A stretch of DNA of 64,000 nt, taken from Thermococcus sp. (GTDB lineage Archaea; Methanobacteriota_B; Thermococci; Thermococcales; Thermococcaceae). The notes under the pieces were generated by a model. The model was not told the origin of the DNA and searched no databases. It worked only from the letters and a program-made list of their open reading frames with translations. Numbering within the stretch: position 1 is the stretch's first letter; every line of letters begins with the position of its first letter. A program made the translations under genes and the position numbers. Shown here in pieces: positions 8,646 through 17,844 of the stretch. The DNA lies in the NCBI RefSeq assembly GCF_027063845.1, contig NZ_JAMOQU010000019.1:97340-161339 (forward strand), in the 5' to 3' direction.

Positions 8646-8918
8646 ATGAGGCGTTCGAGAGTTGAAATTATTGCTGATATCCTAGAGTCAGCCAACGGTA
8701 AGGGTGCGACAAAGACCCAGATAGTTTACCGAGCGAATCTGAACTTCAAACTGGCCACGAACTACATACGGTACCTCCTCCAAAAGGGGTACCTTATTGA
8801 AGCCATAGAAGGTAACCGGCGGATATACAGGGTCACGGACAAGGGAAGAACGTTTTTACGCAGTTTCTCAACGATTTACCGTGAACTAGGTGATTTTGAT
8901 TCCTTCGATGGCTTTTGA
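8646..8918 (+). CDS. Winged-helix transcriptional regulator
   Basis: A 90-residue one-domain DNA-binding protein. Helices around residues 5-15, 22-31 and 34-45 precede the recognition region LATNYIRYLLQKGYLIEA, and a beta hairpin (NRRIYRVTDKGRTFL) forms the wing, as in archaeal winged-helix regulators of the HTH_45 type. GTTGGGGGTTGGGGC precedes the ATG. It lies 160 bases ahead of the TasA-like operon in the same direction, and a perfect palindrome sits in that gap, so it is a plausible local regulator. The tail after residue 75 is short and shows no ligand-binding domain. Confidence 0.75.
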   Translation: MRRSRVEIIADILESANGKGATKTQIVYRANLNFKLATNYIRYLLQKGYLIEAIEGNRRIYRVTDKGRTFLRSFSTIYRELGDFDSFDGF

Positions 8919-8988
8919 TTTCTTCCAATGTCTCTGAACTTTGGGTCCTTTCGTTTTCTTTTCCGGAACAAAGTTACGGATTTCATGT

Positions 8989-9000
8989 CAGAACGTTCTG
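8989..9000. promoter_or_regulatory. Perfect 12-bp palindrome upstream of the TasA-like operon promoter
   Basis: CAGAACGTTCTG is its own reverse complement. It is centred about 32 bases upstream of the centre of the TATA box at 9022-9030. That position suits an activator site or a distal operator. The winged-helix protein encoded just upstream is a candidate binder, by position only. Confidence 0.45.
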
Positions 9001-9021
9001 TTCTAAACTCATTTTCTTGGA

Positions 9022-9030
9022 GCTTATAAA
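9022..9030 (+). promoter_or_regulatory. TATA box of the TasA-like fibre operon
   Basis: GCTTATAAA is followed about 27 bases later by the probable transcript start near 9053. The leader would contain the strong ribosome site GGAGGTG before ATG 9079. Confidence 0.55.
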
Positions 9031-9078
9031 CCTGAAAAATAACATATAGTACGGGCATGTTGCCCGGAGGTGCATGGA

Positions 9079-9657
9079 ATGAAGAGCGGAATCCTGGCCC
9101 TGTTGGTTGTTGGTGTTGTACTGTTTGGACTTGGAGCAGGAACTTGGGCGTACTTCGACGACACGGAGTCAAGCACTGGGAACTACATAACGGCGGACAT
9201 TCTTAACCTTAAAGTCAGCCATGATAACAGCACTTGGTACGATGGAACTGACGTTCCCTCGAGCATTGATTTTGGGATGGTTTATCCCGGTTGGAGTGGT
9301 AGCGATAACGTTTACGTCATGAACGAGGGTGGACTTCCAGGTGAAGTCTATCTATACCTGAACTACTCCCTCGATGAGAACATCAACCCGGAGTCAGAGA
9401 CCAACGGTGGACAGACCCTTGCGGATGTTATATACGTTAAGATTTACTACAACGATGCCCTCGTTTGGGAAGGCTATCTCAAGGACTGGACTTATGACGA
9501 CCCCGGAAATATGCTTGACCTTGGGCCTCTCAACGGCGGGAAGACCGGAAAGATAACGGTTGAGGCGTCTATTGACTACAACGACGCTGGAAATGACATC
9601 CAGGGTGATAAGCTTATCTTCGATGTCCACCTCTACCTCAAGCAGGTGCAGGAGTGA
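9079..9657 (+). CDS. TasA/camelysin-like secreted protein with SipW-type leader, copy 1
   Basis: A 192-residue secreted protein. The leader ends GAGTWAYFDDTESSTGNYI, which parallels Bacillus TasA (GGGTWAAFND) and the archaeal bundling-pilus subunit class; cleavage after the Ala of TWA is expected. The mature part is about 165 residues, Asp/Asn/Gly/Tyr-rich with almost no Cys, and has alternating beta-strand patterns such as ADILNLKVSHD and GKITVEASIDY, consistent with a jelly-roll subunit. GGAGGTG six bases ahead sets ATG 9079 rather than GTG 9070. It is the first gene after the operon promoter, and a related gene follows after about 30 bases. Role as a fibre subunit is inferred from family resemblance. 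Confidence 0.78.
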   Translation: MKSGILALLVVGVVLFGLGAGTWAYFDDTESSTGNYITADILNLKVSHDNSTWYDGTDVPSSIDFGMVYPGWSGSDNVYVMNEGGLPGEVYLYLNYSLDENINPESETNGGQTLADVIYVKIYYNDALVWEGYLKDWTYDDPGNMLDLGPLNGGKTGKITVEASIDYNDAGNDIQGDKLIFDVHLYLKQVQE

Positions 9658-9690
9658 TTCCCTTTAACCTTTTTACTGGGGTGAGCAGGA

Positions 9691-10449
9691 ATGCGCAGTG
9701 CCCTCTTTGCCTTTTTCCTGGTTGGAATCGTTGTATTGGCCGTGGGTTACGGCACATGGGCATACTTCAGTGACATTGAGGTCAGTGCCGGAGACTATGT
9801 GACTGCTGATACCCTTGACCTCGTGCTCACAGACCACACTAGCGATGCTAACGCTCAGTGGGGCTATTTTTACATAGCCCCTGGCAGGGTACCTGGGGTG
9901 AACGGAGGATATAGTGGGGGTGATAGGGCTATTCATATTTTCAACAACGGTACATACCCCAACACCACAGTCGAGATATGGTTCACATTTGAGTGCTATG
10001 AAGACAACGATGGTAATTACACAAATGGACTTCAGCCGGGCCCTGAATCAGATACTCTGCAGACAAATGAGAGTGCTTATCTAATGTTGAATGAAATAAC
10101 ATTAAACACTATGGAGTATACAGATAGTCAGGCTGTCCGTCTCATTTATGACAAAAAACTCACTAGTTCCGGGTATGATTACCTTGCTCCAGAGCTCAAA
10201 AGCGAGTTCAGTCCTGGACAGGAAATTACCCTTGCGGACTTGGCCAGAATGAAATTCGTGGGATTGCCAGGTCCGGAGCCTCTCTACGGGACGTTAGACA
10301 CTAGCAGTAGTCAGTACCTGGATGAGCCCAACACTCAGCTCTCCTTGGATGGTCCCGAAGGAAAAATGCTAAACTCCAGCCAGAACTACTGGCAGGGCGA
10401 CGTCTGTATAATGACCGTCCACGTGCGGTTAGTGCAGTCGGAGCCGTGA
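9691..10449 (+). CDS. TasA/camelysin-like secreted protein with SipW-type leader, copy 2
   Basis: A 252-residue secreted protein whose leader ends GYGTWAYFSDIEVSAGDYV, the same cleavage context as the preceding gene. The sequence just after it, TADTLDLVLTD, matches the ADILNLKV strand of copy 1 and the GTLDL strand of TasA. It is about 60 residues longer, with an Asn/Ser-rich central region containing several N-x-S/T sites. GGGGTGAGCAGGA precedes the ATG. Two subunits of different size could be a major and a minor (cap or anchor) component of one fibre; which is which cannot be read from the sequence. Confidence 0.77.
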   Translation: MRSALFAFFLVGIVVLAVGYGTWAYFSDIEVSAGDYVTADTLDLVLTDHTSDANAQWGYFYIAPGRVPGVNGGYSGGDRAIHIFNNGTYPNTTVEIWFTFECYEDNDGNYTNGLQPGPESDTLQTNESAYLMLNEITLNTMEYTDSQAVRLIYDKKLTSSGYDYLAPELKSEFSPGQEITLADLARMKFVGLPGPEPLYGTLDTSSSQYLDEPNTQLSLDGPEGKMLNSSQNYWQGDVCIMTVHVRLVQSEP

Positions 10450-10454
10450 GCCCC

Positions 10455-10706
10455 ATGCGGGTTCTCTACGCCATCTTTTTCTTTGTTGCAGTTACGTTCA
10501 CACTATACCTCCTCACCATGTATGAGGTAGGCAACATTGAACCTCAGGCTTCAAGTGTCTTTGATAACGTGACCCAGAACGTCAGTGCCACTCCAGCCGA
10601 GATGACAATGGCCCTTGGAACGATTTCGTTCCTTGCGAGGGTTGGCCTCGCCGTGGTGTTCCTGACAATGGCAGTTTACGTAATCTCCGAGCTGGTGATG
10701 AAATGA
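10455..10706 (+). CDS. Small membrane protein of the TasA-like operon
   Basis: An 83-residue protein with two hydrophobic helices, at about 3-22 and 57-80, joined by a polar loop of about 35 residues containing N-x-T/S sites (DNVTQNVSAT). The first helix brings the loop outside, so the loop may contact the secreted subunits. I do not recognise a family. The frame opens at GTG 10446 or ATG 10455; ATG is preferred because GTGAG lies at better spacing. It overlaps the following gene at ATGATGAG, pointing to coupled translation. Confidence 0.65.
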   Translation: MRVLYAIFFFVAVTFTLYLLTMYEVGNIEPQASSVFDNVTQNVSATPAEMTMALGTISFLARVGLAVVFLTMAVYVISELVMK

Positions 10707-11191
10707 TGAGGGCTCTCTTGGCATGGCTCGTGGTCGTTTCAATTTTTGTCTACTCGTACTTCGGCTCGTTTGCTTACTTCTCGGATTCTGCTTCAATAAG
10801 GCTGTCGCTTCAAATGGAGCAGACTTCGGTTCAAATCAGCTGTGAAAACCTTACTCTCATTCACTGTCACTGCTCCTGCCCCTGCTTCTGCGGCTACTAC
10901 ATCCTCAGGGGCATTATTGTTAACACCACCGGCAACTCCACGCTTGATGGAATCTATTTCAATAGCAGGGGATGGGTTTTAGGCGGTGTGATTGTTGACA
11001 ATTCAAGCTTTAGGGTTAGAACTGGCCAGTACATATCCATAAACGCTACTCTATCCCCCGGGGTTCACAACGTTTCCCTAATCTTCTACAGGACGAATCC
11101 CTGCAGAAATGGACATACCATGTACTTGGTGTTCTACATTAATGGTGGAGAGTACCCTCTGTCAATCGTTCCAAGGTGGTGTCGGCGATGA
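10703..11191 (+). CDS. Secreted SipW-leader protein with a Cys-rich segment
   Basis: A 162-residue protein with an N-terminal helix ending YFGSFAYFSDSASIRLSL, a diverged version of the TasA-type leader. The mature part carries an unusual alternating cysteine run, HCHCSCPCFCG, with another Cys shortly before it, and later Cys residues near the C-terminus (NPCRNG and WCRR). Several N-x-T/S glycosylation sites are present. The Cys pattern could bind metal or form a disulphide knot; thermophilic secreted proteins often use disulphides. Start ATG 10703 overlaps the upstream stop, and its own end overlaps the signal peptidase start, so it is embedded in the operon. Confidence 0.7.
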   Translation: MMRALLAWLVVVSIFVYSYFGSFAYFSDSASIRLSLQMEQTSVQISCENLTLIHCHCSCPCFCGYYILRGIIVNTTGNSTLDGIYFNSRGWVLGGVIVDNSSFRVRTGQYISINATLSPGVHNVSLIFYRTNPCRNGHTMYLVFYINGGEYPLSIVPRWCRR

Positions 11192-12102
11192 GAAGGCTTC
11201 TCTCATTCGCGGTCATCCTCGTGCTCCTGCTGACCTTTCCAAGGCTCAGGACGCTGACCCCGCTCGTTGTTCTAAGCGGAAGCATGGAGCCTTACTTCAA
11301 TCCCGGTGATATGGTCTTAATAGAGCCGGTGAACGCCTCCGGTGTTCAAATCGGGGACGTGGTGGCCTTCCATCCGGCGTGGGCTAAGGGAGAAGAGGCG
11401 CGCAATACACTGTACACCCATAGGGTCGTTGGCATAATCAGGAACGCAACCGGTTTATACTTCGTCACCAAGGGGGACAACAACGAGGAAAATGACCCCG
11501 CGCCGGTTCCCGCCCAGAACGTCGTCGGGAAGGTCACCATCGTCCTTCCCTATCTTGGCTACCTGACGAGGCACAATCCGGATAGAAGGGTGCTCCTGGC
11601 TGTTTACGTGCTGTTCATTTTGCTCCCAGGAATTTACATACTCGTGTCCACGCTTCGAGGGCTCTCTGAGCGTCCAGTAGTAGCACGGAGGGAAGAACGC
11701 CTCCAGATAATTAGCTCAAGGTATTCCCGTCTTGTTTTCCCCAAGAAGGCTCTCTCCATATTCATCGGTTTTCTGCTGTTTTTCACTGTCTCACTAACTC
11801 CCCGGCTTGATTCGGCCGAAGATGGGTTTACCAACGGCGGAAAACTGCCGGTGCTCCTAATCTCAGAGGGAGTTCCTGGATACGTTTACCTCGACCCTGG
11901 CGACTCCTGCGCCTGCAACTACACATCCGCAGTGAACGCCGTTCTCCCGGTTCAGTGGCTTGTCTTTCTCTCCTGGATGCCCCTTTTTCCCCGGTCGCTC
12001 GCTCTTCTCCTAGCTCTGCTCTCAACTCTCATGCTGTATCCTCTCTGGACGTCCAGGTTCCCGAACGTGGAGGTGAAAAGGCATGGACCCCGCTTTATTT
12101 GA
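11188..12102 (+). CDS. SipW-like signal peptidase I with multi-pass C-terminal extension
   Basis: A 304-residue membrane protease of the archaeal/ER (S26B) type. The catalytic Ser32 lies in VLSGSMEPYFNPGD, the general base is His78 in LYTHRVVG (His rather than the bacterial Lys), and Asp97 is in TKGDNNEEND. A membrane helix follows at about 135-155. The last 130 residues add further hydrophobic helices and an outside segment with GDSCACNY, which is longer than usual for SipW. GGTGGTG sets ATG 11188, overlapping the upstream stop. In the operon it should cleave the TasA-like precursors. Confidence 0.87.
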   Translation: MRRLLSFAVILVLLLTFPRLRTLTPLVVLSGSMEPYFNPGDMVLIEPVNASGVQIGDVVAFHPAWAKGEEARNTLYTHRVVGIIRNATGLYFVTKGDNNEENDPAPVPAQNVVGKVTIVLPYLGYLTRHNPDRRVLLAVYVLFILLPGIYILVSTLRGLSERPVVARREERLQIISSRYSRLVFPKKALSIFIGFLLFFTVSLTPRLDSAEDGFTNGGKLPVLLISEGVPGYVYLDPGDSCACNYTSAVNAVLPVQWLVFLSWMPLFPRSLALLLALLSTLMLYPLWTSRFPNVEVKRHGPRFI

Positions 12103-13105
12103 AGTCCTCCTTAAAATTAGGCGGAACTGGCTGGCCGTTTTCCTGCTTTCCCTGCTACTCTCCGGGGCGCTGGCGTACGCCTACACGGTGACCCCTGACG
12201 TCGTGCGCGAAACCTCAAAGGTCTCCAAGCCCCTCTACCGCTGGGGCAGTGTCCTCAACGCTTCCGCCGTCGTTGCAAAGGAGAACCCCATCTGGTCTTT
12301 GGGGGAGAGGGTTAGCCTTCCAATCTACCCCCTTGACGTCACCCCCGTGCTTGAGCCGACGCTAACATGGAAAATCTACGCCAAATCCGCCGACGTCAAC
12401 GTCACCGCCCACATGAATGTTCTCTATTACGTCTCTTACAACGGCGAAAGGCTGTTTGAGAAAGTGTACAACGCATCTTCGGCATCGGGACATAACGGAG
12501 TTGTTCTTTCAATCCCAGTCAACGTCTCCGATGTCGTTTCAAGGATTGAGGCCGATGTGGCCTTCCTGAAGTTGCCCCGCTTTGAGAGCGGTATCGAGGT
12601 GAAAGGGGACTTCTCCTACTCGGGAACCGTCGAGGGAAAGCCCGTTTCGGGAAGCGGTTTCCTGAACGGAAACGTTAAAGTGTCCTACGGCTCGGTTTAT
12701 ACCTTTACCGGTGACGCCGTCAACGGCACGGGCACGTACACTGAAACTGTAACCTTCACGAGGCCGGTCAACCGCGTAAAGCGCACACTGCTTCTCGGAG
12801 GCTCTGTCCTGGCTATCGTCCTGGCCATTGTAGCGCTTGTGTTGAGGTTCCGCTTCAATCCATCTCCTGAGGAGGTGGAAAGGGCTGGGGCCATGGCGGA
12901 GCTCAGGCGGTACGGCAAGTGGATAAGCACGGGAAAGCTTCCGGAGAGCTACGTCCACTCACCGCCCAAGGTGGAGTTCCCGAGCCTCGGAGACCTCGTT
13001 GAAACGGCCATTGACCACGGAAAGAGGGTAATCCACGACCCGGAAAGGGGACTTTACTTCTTCGTTGACGGGGGAGTTCTCTACGTCTTCTCTCCGAAAT
13101 CCTAA
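12083..13105 (+). CDS. DUF5305-like membrane protein
   Basis: A 340-residue protein with an N-terminal helix (about 17-38) and a second helix near 232-255. About 190 outside residues of beta-rich sequence lie between them, and a cytoplasmic tail of about 85 residues follows. The outside part contains [19 protein letters not shown] and several N-x-S/T sites. The layout fits DUF5305, a family that I recall near archaeal SipW genes; the assignment is from memory and moderate. The ATG overlaps the signal peptidase gene by 20 bases. Its topology would suit an anchor or assembly factor for the secreted subunits, comparable in role to TapA, but this is inference. Confidence 0.65.
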   Translation: MDPALFEVLLKIRRNWLAVFLLSLLLSGALAYAYTVTPDVVRETSKVSKPLYRWGSVLNASAVVAKENPIWSLGERVSLPIYPLDVTPVLEPTLTWKIYAKSADVNVTAHMNVLYYVSYNGERLFEKVYNASSASGHNGVVLSIPVNVSDVVSRIEADVAFLKLPRFESGIEVKGDFSYSGTVEGKPVSGSGFLNGNVKVSYGSVYTFTGDAVNGTGTYTETVTFTRPVNRVKRTLLLGGSVLAIVLAIVALVLRFRFNPSPEEVERAGAMAELRRYGKWISTGKLPESYVHSPPKVEFPSLGDLVETAIDHGKRVIHDPERGLYFFVDGGVLYVFSPKS

Positions 13106-13152
13106 CGAAAGCCTTTTTTACATCCCCTTTCAGTTACCCCCAGGTGAGAATT

Positions 13153-15894
13153 ATGAGCATGGACATGACCACGAGAATGTTTAAAGAGGAAGGCTGGATA
13201 AGAAAGAAGTGCCCCAAGTGTGGCAAATACTTCTGGACGCTTGACCCGGACAGGGAAACCTGTGGCGACCCGCCCTGTGACGAGTACGGGTTCATTGGAA
13301 AGCCCGGCATACCGAAGAAGTACACCCTCGACGAGATGCGCGAGAAGTTCCTGAGCTTCTTTGAGAAGCACGGCCACGGAAGGGTCAAGCGCTACCCGGT
13401 TCTGCCGAGATGGAGAGACGATGTGCTTTTGGTTGGCGCTTCAATCATGGACTTCCAGCCCTGGGTAATCAGCGGTGAGGCCGACCCGCCCGCAAACCCG
13501 CTCACCATAAGCCAGCCCTCGATAAGGTTCACCGATATAGACAACGTCGGAATAACGGGCAGGCACTTTACGATTTTCGAGATGATGGCCCACCACGCCT
13601 TCAACTACCCGGGCAAGCCGATTTACTGGATGGACGAGACCGTTGAGCTCGCCTTCGAGTTCTTCACGAAGGAGCTCGGCATGAAGCCAGAGGACATTAC
13701 CTTCAAGGAGAACCCCTGGGCTGGTGGAGGAAACGCCGGGCCGGCGTTCGAGGTGCTCTACCGCGGTCTTGAGGTTGCAACGCTCGTCTTCATGCAGTAC
13801 AAGAAGGCCCCAGAAAACGCCGACCCGAGCCAGGTGGTCGAGATAAAGGGCGACTACTACGTCCCGATGGAGACGAAGGTCGTTGATACCGGCTACGGCC
13901 TTGAGAGGCTCGTCTGGATGAGCCACGGCACGCCCACCGCTTATGACGCCGTTCTCGGCTACGTTATCGAACCGCTCAAGAGGATGGCCGGCGTTGAAAA
14001 GATAGATGAGAGAATTCTGATGGAGAACTCCCGTCTCGCTGGAATGTTCGACATCGAGGACATGGGCGACCTGCGTTACCTCCGCGAGCAGGTGGCGAAG
14101 CGCGTCGGCATAACCGTCGAGGAGCTTGAGAAGGCCGTTAGGCCCTACGAGCTAATCTACGCCATAGCGGACCACACCAAGGCCCTAACCTTCATGCTCG
14201 CCGACGGCGTAATCCCGTCCAACGTCAAGGCAGGCTACCTCGCGCGCCTGCTAATTAGAAAGAGCATAAGGCACCTCCGCGAGCTCGGCCTCGAAGTTCC
14301 GCTCGCTGAAATCGTCGCGATGCACATCAAGGAGCTCTCGCCGACGTTCCCAGAGTTCAAGGAGATGGAGGACGTTATCCTCGACATAATCAATGTTGAG
14401 GAGAAGCGCTACCACGAGACCCTCAAGAGGGGAAGCGACCTTGTCAGGAGAGAAATAGCGAAGCTCAAGAAGAAGGGCATCAACGAGCTCCCGCTCGAAA
14501 AGCTCATCCTCTTCTACGAGAGCCACGGCCTTACCCCTGAGATAGTGGCGGAAGTGGCTCAGAAGGAGGGCATAAAGGTCGAGATTCCCGACAACTTCTA
14601 CACGCTCGTGGCTAAACAGGCCGAGAAGACCGAGAAGAAAACCGCCGCTGAGTATGTAGTGGACTTCGAACTCGTTAAGGACTTACCCGAGACGAGGACG
14701 CTCTACTACGAGGACCCCTTCATGAAGGAGTTCGACGCCGAGGTCGTTAAGGTCATAGACGACTGGGTCGTGCTCAACCAGACGGCCTTCTACCCTGAGG
14801 GCGGAGGTCAGCCCTACGACACAGGAACGCTTGAGGTTGATGGGGAAGAGGTCAAGGTTACGAACGTCCAGAAGGTCGGGAAGGTAATCCTCCACCGCGT
14901 TGATAAACCTGAGCTCTTCAAGCCCGGAGCGAAGGTTCACGGAAAGCTCGACTGGGACAGAAGGATACAGCACATGCGCCACCACACTGGAACGCACGTC
15001 CTCATGGGAGCTCTCGTCAGAGTCTTAGGAAAACACGTCTGGCAAGCTGGAAGTCAGCTCCACACCGACTGGGCCAGGCTGGATATAAGTCACTACAAGC
15101 GCATAACCGAGGAAGAACTTAGAGAAATCGAGCGCCTCGCCAACCGCGTCGTCATGGAGAACAGGAAGGTGACCTGGGAGTGGCTTCCGAGGACTGAAGC
15201 GGAGATGAAGTACGGCTTCCGCCTTTATCAGGGCGGCGTCGTTCCCGGAAGAACGATAAGGGTCGTTAAAATAGAGGACTGGGACGTTCAGGCCTGCGGT
15301 GGAACGCACCTGCCGAACACAGGTTTAATCGGCCCGATTAAGATTCTAAGAACCGAGCGCATACAGGACGGCGTTGAGAGGATAATCTTCGCAGCGGGAG
15401 AAGCGGCAATCGACTGGATGCAGGAGACCGAGAGGCTTCTCAAGAAGACCGCCGAAATCTTCCGCGTCCCGCCCGAGAAGGTGCCAGAGACGGCGGAGAG
15501 GTTCTTCAACGAGTGGAAGGAGGCCAGAAAGGAGGCAGAGAAGCTCAGGAAAGAGTTAGCCAAGCTCCTCGTCTACGAGTTGGAGAACAAGGTCGAGAAG
15601 GTTGGCGATGTAGAGTTCATAGGCGGGGTCGTCGAGGGCACGATGGAGGACCTCCGCGAGGCTGCCAACAGGCTCAGGAAGGAGAAGAGGGTTGTAGTCC
15701 TCATCAGCAGGGAGGGTCACTTTGTTGTTGCAGTTGGCGATGGCCTCGACCTTAAAGCGGGAGAGCTGGCGAAGATAATAACCTCCGTCGCCGGCGGCGG
15801 CGGTGGCGGAAGGAAAGAGCTCGCCCAGGGCAGGATAAAGAACCCGCTGAAGGCCGAGGAGGCGATAGAGGAGGTCAAGAAGAGGCTCGGGTGA
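13153..15894 (+). CDS. alaS: Alanyl-tRNA synthetase, archaeal type
   Basis: A 913-residue class II enzyme. The archaeal N-terminal extension has the zinc-ribbon-like CPKCGKYFW with two further Cys residues. The catalytic core spans about 55-450, with motif 2 near [19 protein letters not shown]. The editing domain shows HHTGTH and [10 protein letters not shown], the metal-binding residues that remove mischarged Ser or Gly. The C-terminal DHHA1 part contains [21 protein letters not shown] before ATG 13153 sets the start. A weak T-rich TATA (CTTTTTTAC) follows the previous stop, so it may have its own promoter. Confidence 0.96.
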   Translation: MSMDMTTRMFKEEGWIRKKCPKCGKYFWTLDPDRETCGDPPCDEYGFIGKPGIPKKYTLDEMREKFLSFFEKHGHGRVKRYPVLPRWRDDVLLVGASIMDFQPWVISGEADPPANPLTISQPSIRFTDIDNVGITGRHFTIFEMMAHHAFNYPGKPIYWMDETVELAFEFFTKELGMKPEDITFKENPWAGGGNAGPAFEVLYRGLEVATLVFMQYKKAPENADPSQVVEIKGDYYVPMETKVVDTGYGLERLVWMSHGTPTAYDAVLGYVIEPLKRMAGVEKIDERILMENSRLAGMFDIEDMGDLRYLREQVAKRVGITVEELEKAVRPYELIYAIADHTKALTFMLADGVIPSNVKAGYLARLLIRKSIRHLRELGLEVPLAEIVAMHIKELSPTFPEFKEMEDVILDIINVEEKRYHETLKRGSDLVRREIAKLKKKGINELPLEKLILFYESHGLTPEIVAEVAQKEGIKVEIPDNFYTLVAKQAEKTEKKTAAEYVVDFELVKDLPETRTLYYEDPFMKEFDAEVVKVIDDWVVLNQTAFYPEGGGQPYDTGTLEVDGEEVKVTNVQKVGKVILHRVDKPELFKPGAKVHGKLDWDRRIQHMRHHTGTHVLMGALVRVLGKHVWQAGSQLHTDWARLDISHYKRITEEELREIERLANRVVMENRKVTWEWLPRTEAEMKYGFRLYQGGVVPGRTIRVVKIEDWDVQACGGTHLPNTGLIGPIKILRTERIQDGVERIIFAAGEAAIDWMQETERLLKKTAEIFRVPPEKVPETAERFFNEWKEARKEAEKLRKELAKLLVYELENKVEKVGDVEFIGGVVEGTMEDLREAANRLRKEKRVVVLISREGHFVVAVGDGLDLKAGELAKIITSVAGGGGGGRKELAQGRIKNPLKAEEAIEEVKKRLG

Positions 15895-15926
15895 GCTTTG
15901 GTGAATGTCCTTTGAGAAGCCGTTAT

Positions 15927-15937
15927 CTTTTTAAATC
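15927..15937 (+). promoter_or_regulatory. TATA box upstream of the truncated permease
   Basis: CTTTTTAAATC is about 31 bases ahead of ATG 15963, so the transcript would be nearly leaderless. The promoter looks intact although the gene behind it is truncated. Confidence 0.5.
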
Positions 15938-15962
15938 CTCTCTCTAACTTTTCTCGGTTGAA

Positions 15963-16520
15963 ATGAGGGACGGCCTTAGAATAGTCCACGAGTTCTTCGA
16001 GGTTCAGAGGGAGGTCTTTTTCAGCTACCGCTGGGACGTGGTCAGCTATCTGATAGGCCTTCTAATCCAGGTTGCGGTGATGGGGATATTCGCCAGCCTG
16101 GTGACTATAAATGCGAACATCGAGCAGTACGGGACAGACTCTTTCCTCCAGTTCTTTCTGATAGGCTTCATCGTGCACAACATAATATTCCTTCCGCGGG
16201 GCAGCCTTTCCAAGCTCCTGATTGGGCGGAGCTTCCCAATGCTCTACGCCTCTCCAGCAGGAATGGTGGCGATCTTCGTGGGAATAAACGCTTGGAATGT
16301 TATCCGGAGCCTTATGATAATGGGCCTGATAACGGCAGTCTTCGTTCTCTTCTACGGCTTGGTCATACACATCAACCTCGGTGCTTTGCTTGTTATCCTT
16401 GCGGGCTTCACCCTCACTTTCGCCCTTGAACTTTTTTCGGCGGGCTTTCGGGCCGCAACTAAAGCCAGACAGGACCCCATAAACTGGAGTATGGTTACAA
16501 TCAATAGCTGGGGGCGTTAA
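15963..16520 (+). pseudogene. ABC-2 type permease, C-terminally truncated
   Basis: The 185-residue product matches the first two thirds of an ABC-2 exporter permease. A cytoplasmic start (RIVHEFFEVQREVFFSYRW) is followed by about four membrane helices and the conserved stretch KARQDPINW. Intact members run to about 250 residues and continue with two more helices; here the frame ends 11 residues after that stretch. The break suggests a deletion joining it to the next gene. The expected ATPase partner is only a remnant at 17359-17778. Confidence 0.65.
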
Positions 16521-16521
16521 A

Positions 16522-17193
16522 ATGGATGGCTGGAAGGGTACCCTCTTCCTTGGCATTGGCTATGCGGTTGTAATCAGCTGGGGCCTTGAACTGAGCATTA
16601 ACAGGGTGTTTGGGGCTGTTTTTGGCTCAGGAATCAAATATTACGTCGCGAGTTTATGGGGGATAACCGTTCTAAGACTTTTGCTTATGGGCATCTTTCT
16701 TAAATGGTTAAATCTGAATTGGGCTAATCTGTGGAGAGGGGAGCCCTCGTTCAAGGGGCTGGGACTTGCCTTCCTCTGCGCCCTCGTTTTGTTGCTTCCA
16801 ATAGCCGTTCCTGCACTCCTCATGAAAGCTTATCACCCCCAGATACTTGGGGAATACCGGTACTTTCTCAAACTCGCATCTGGAGATAGGGCCATGGCAG
16901 TGTTCGCTCTCTTTTCTCAGTACGTATACTACCTCGTAGAGGCACTGTCCGTCAATATGCTGTACCTTGGCAGTGCTAAGTTCGTGGGGGAAAAGAGCGC
17001 GATAGTGATTCCAATGGTTTTTTGGGGTGCAATGCATATTCTCCAGGCTCTGAACAGACCATTGCCCGTAGCCACTACAGTCGCAATTCTCGCTTCAGTA
17101 GAAGCGGGGGTAATGTATGGCTACGCCTACAAAACCGGCAACATGATTGGCCCGCTAATAATCTTCTTCACCGTGGTTACGTTTGCGGTGTAA
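16522..17193 (+). CDS. CPBP (CAAX protease-like) membrane protein, degenerate
   Basis: A 223-residue protein with about seven membrane helices. Its C-terminal half resembles CPBP/Abi intramembrane proteases: VEALSVNMLYLG at motif 1, VFWGAMHILQ as the F-x-x-x-H motif 2, and EAGVMYGYAYKTGNMIGPLI at motif 3. Motif 1 lacks the EE-x-x-x-R catalytic pair and motif 3 lacks the His, so it may be inactive or a membrane scaffold. It begins directly after the truncated permease with GGGGGC as possible ribosome site. Its neighbours are decaying ABC genes. Confidence 0.6.
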   Translation: MDGWKGTLFLGIGYAVVISWGLELSINRVFGAVFGSGIKYYVASLWGITVLRLLLMGIFLKWLNLNWANLWRGEPSFKGLGLAFLCALVLLLPIAVPALLMKAYHPQILGEYRYFLKLASGDRAMAVFALFSQYVYYLVEALSVNMLYLGSAKFVGEKSAIVIPMVFWGAMHILQALNRPLPVATTVAILASVEAGVMYGYAYKTGNMIGPLIIFFTVVTFAV

Positions 17194-17358
17194 TGGCACG
17201 CTTTTTTGAATCTCTATCGGTTTTTGCTGTCGAATGGTTGTCACTATTTCAAAATCAGGACAGATATAGATACTACAATTGATGCTGAAAGTGAGAATCA
17301 GAGAGGACATCCCAAAAAACTTAGAAAATAGCACAGGAATTAGTAAAAGAAAATAAGC

Positions 17359-17778
17359 TTGACAGCGGGTCAGTTTTGGCAAACCCTAAAGTTTGAGGAC
17401 GGAAAGTTCTACATTATAGCCGGCGCTTTGGGGAGCGGGAGGGCTACCCTTCTCAACATCTTGACATGCATAGACAGGCCGACGGACGGCAGGGTTATCG
17501 TGGACGGAACCGATATAACCGCGATGGGGGAGAAGGGGCTGAGGCGTTACCGCCTTGAGAACTTTGGGATAATATTCCAGTTCTTTTACCTCGTGCCCTA
17601 CCTGACCGGCCTTGAAAACGTCATGCTCCCGATGAAGTACTCCCGGAAAATCGAGAACCCAGGGGGAGGGCGCTTAACAGGCTTGACGTCGTTAAAGCGC
17701 GGAGGAGCTAACGGAGCTTCGGGCGGCTTTTCATTCATTTTTTGGTTTTGGGCGGTTGGAAAAATTTTAACACCCTGA
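17359..17778 (+). pseudogene. ABC transporter ATPase remnant (LolD/MacB type)
   Basis: The frame still reads EDGKFYIIAGALGSGRATLLN, where an active ATPase would have GPSGSGKST; the Walker A lysine is now Arg. D-loop and signature regions are gone: after the Q-loop block FQFFYLVPYLTGLENVMLPM the frame drifts into unrelated sequence and stops. The N-terminal strand is also replaced. It is therefore a decayed gene. A different frame after 17660 reads ALNRLDVVKA, which shows that at least one frameshift has occurred. Confidence 0.75.
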
Positions 17779-17844
17779 TAACTCTTCGGAGATAGAAAAA
17801 TCTTATAAAAATCTTTGTAGTTTCTGTTTAGTGGATGTGGTTTA

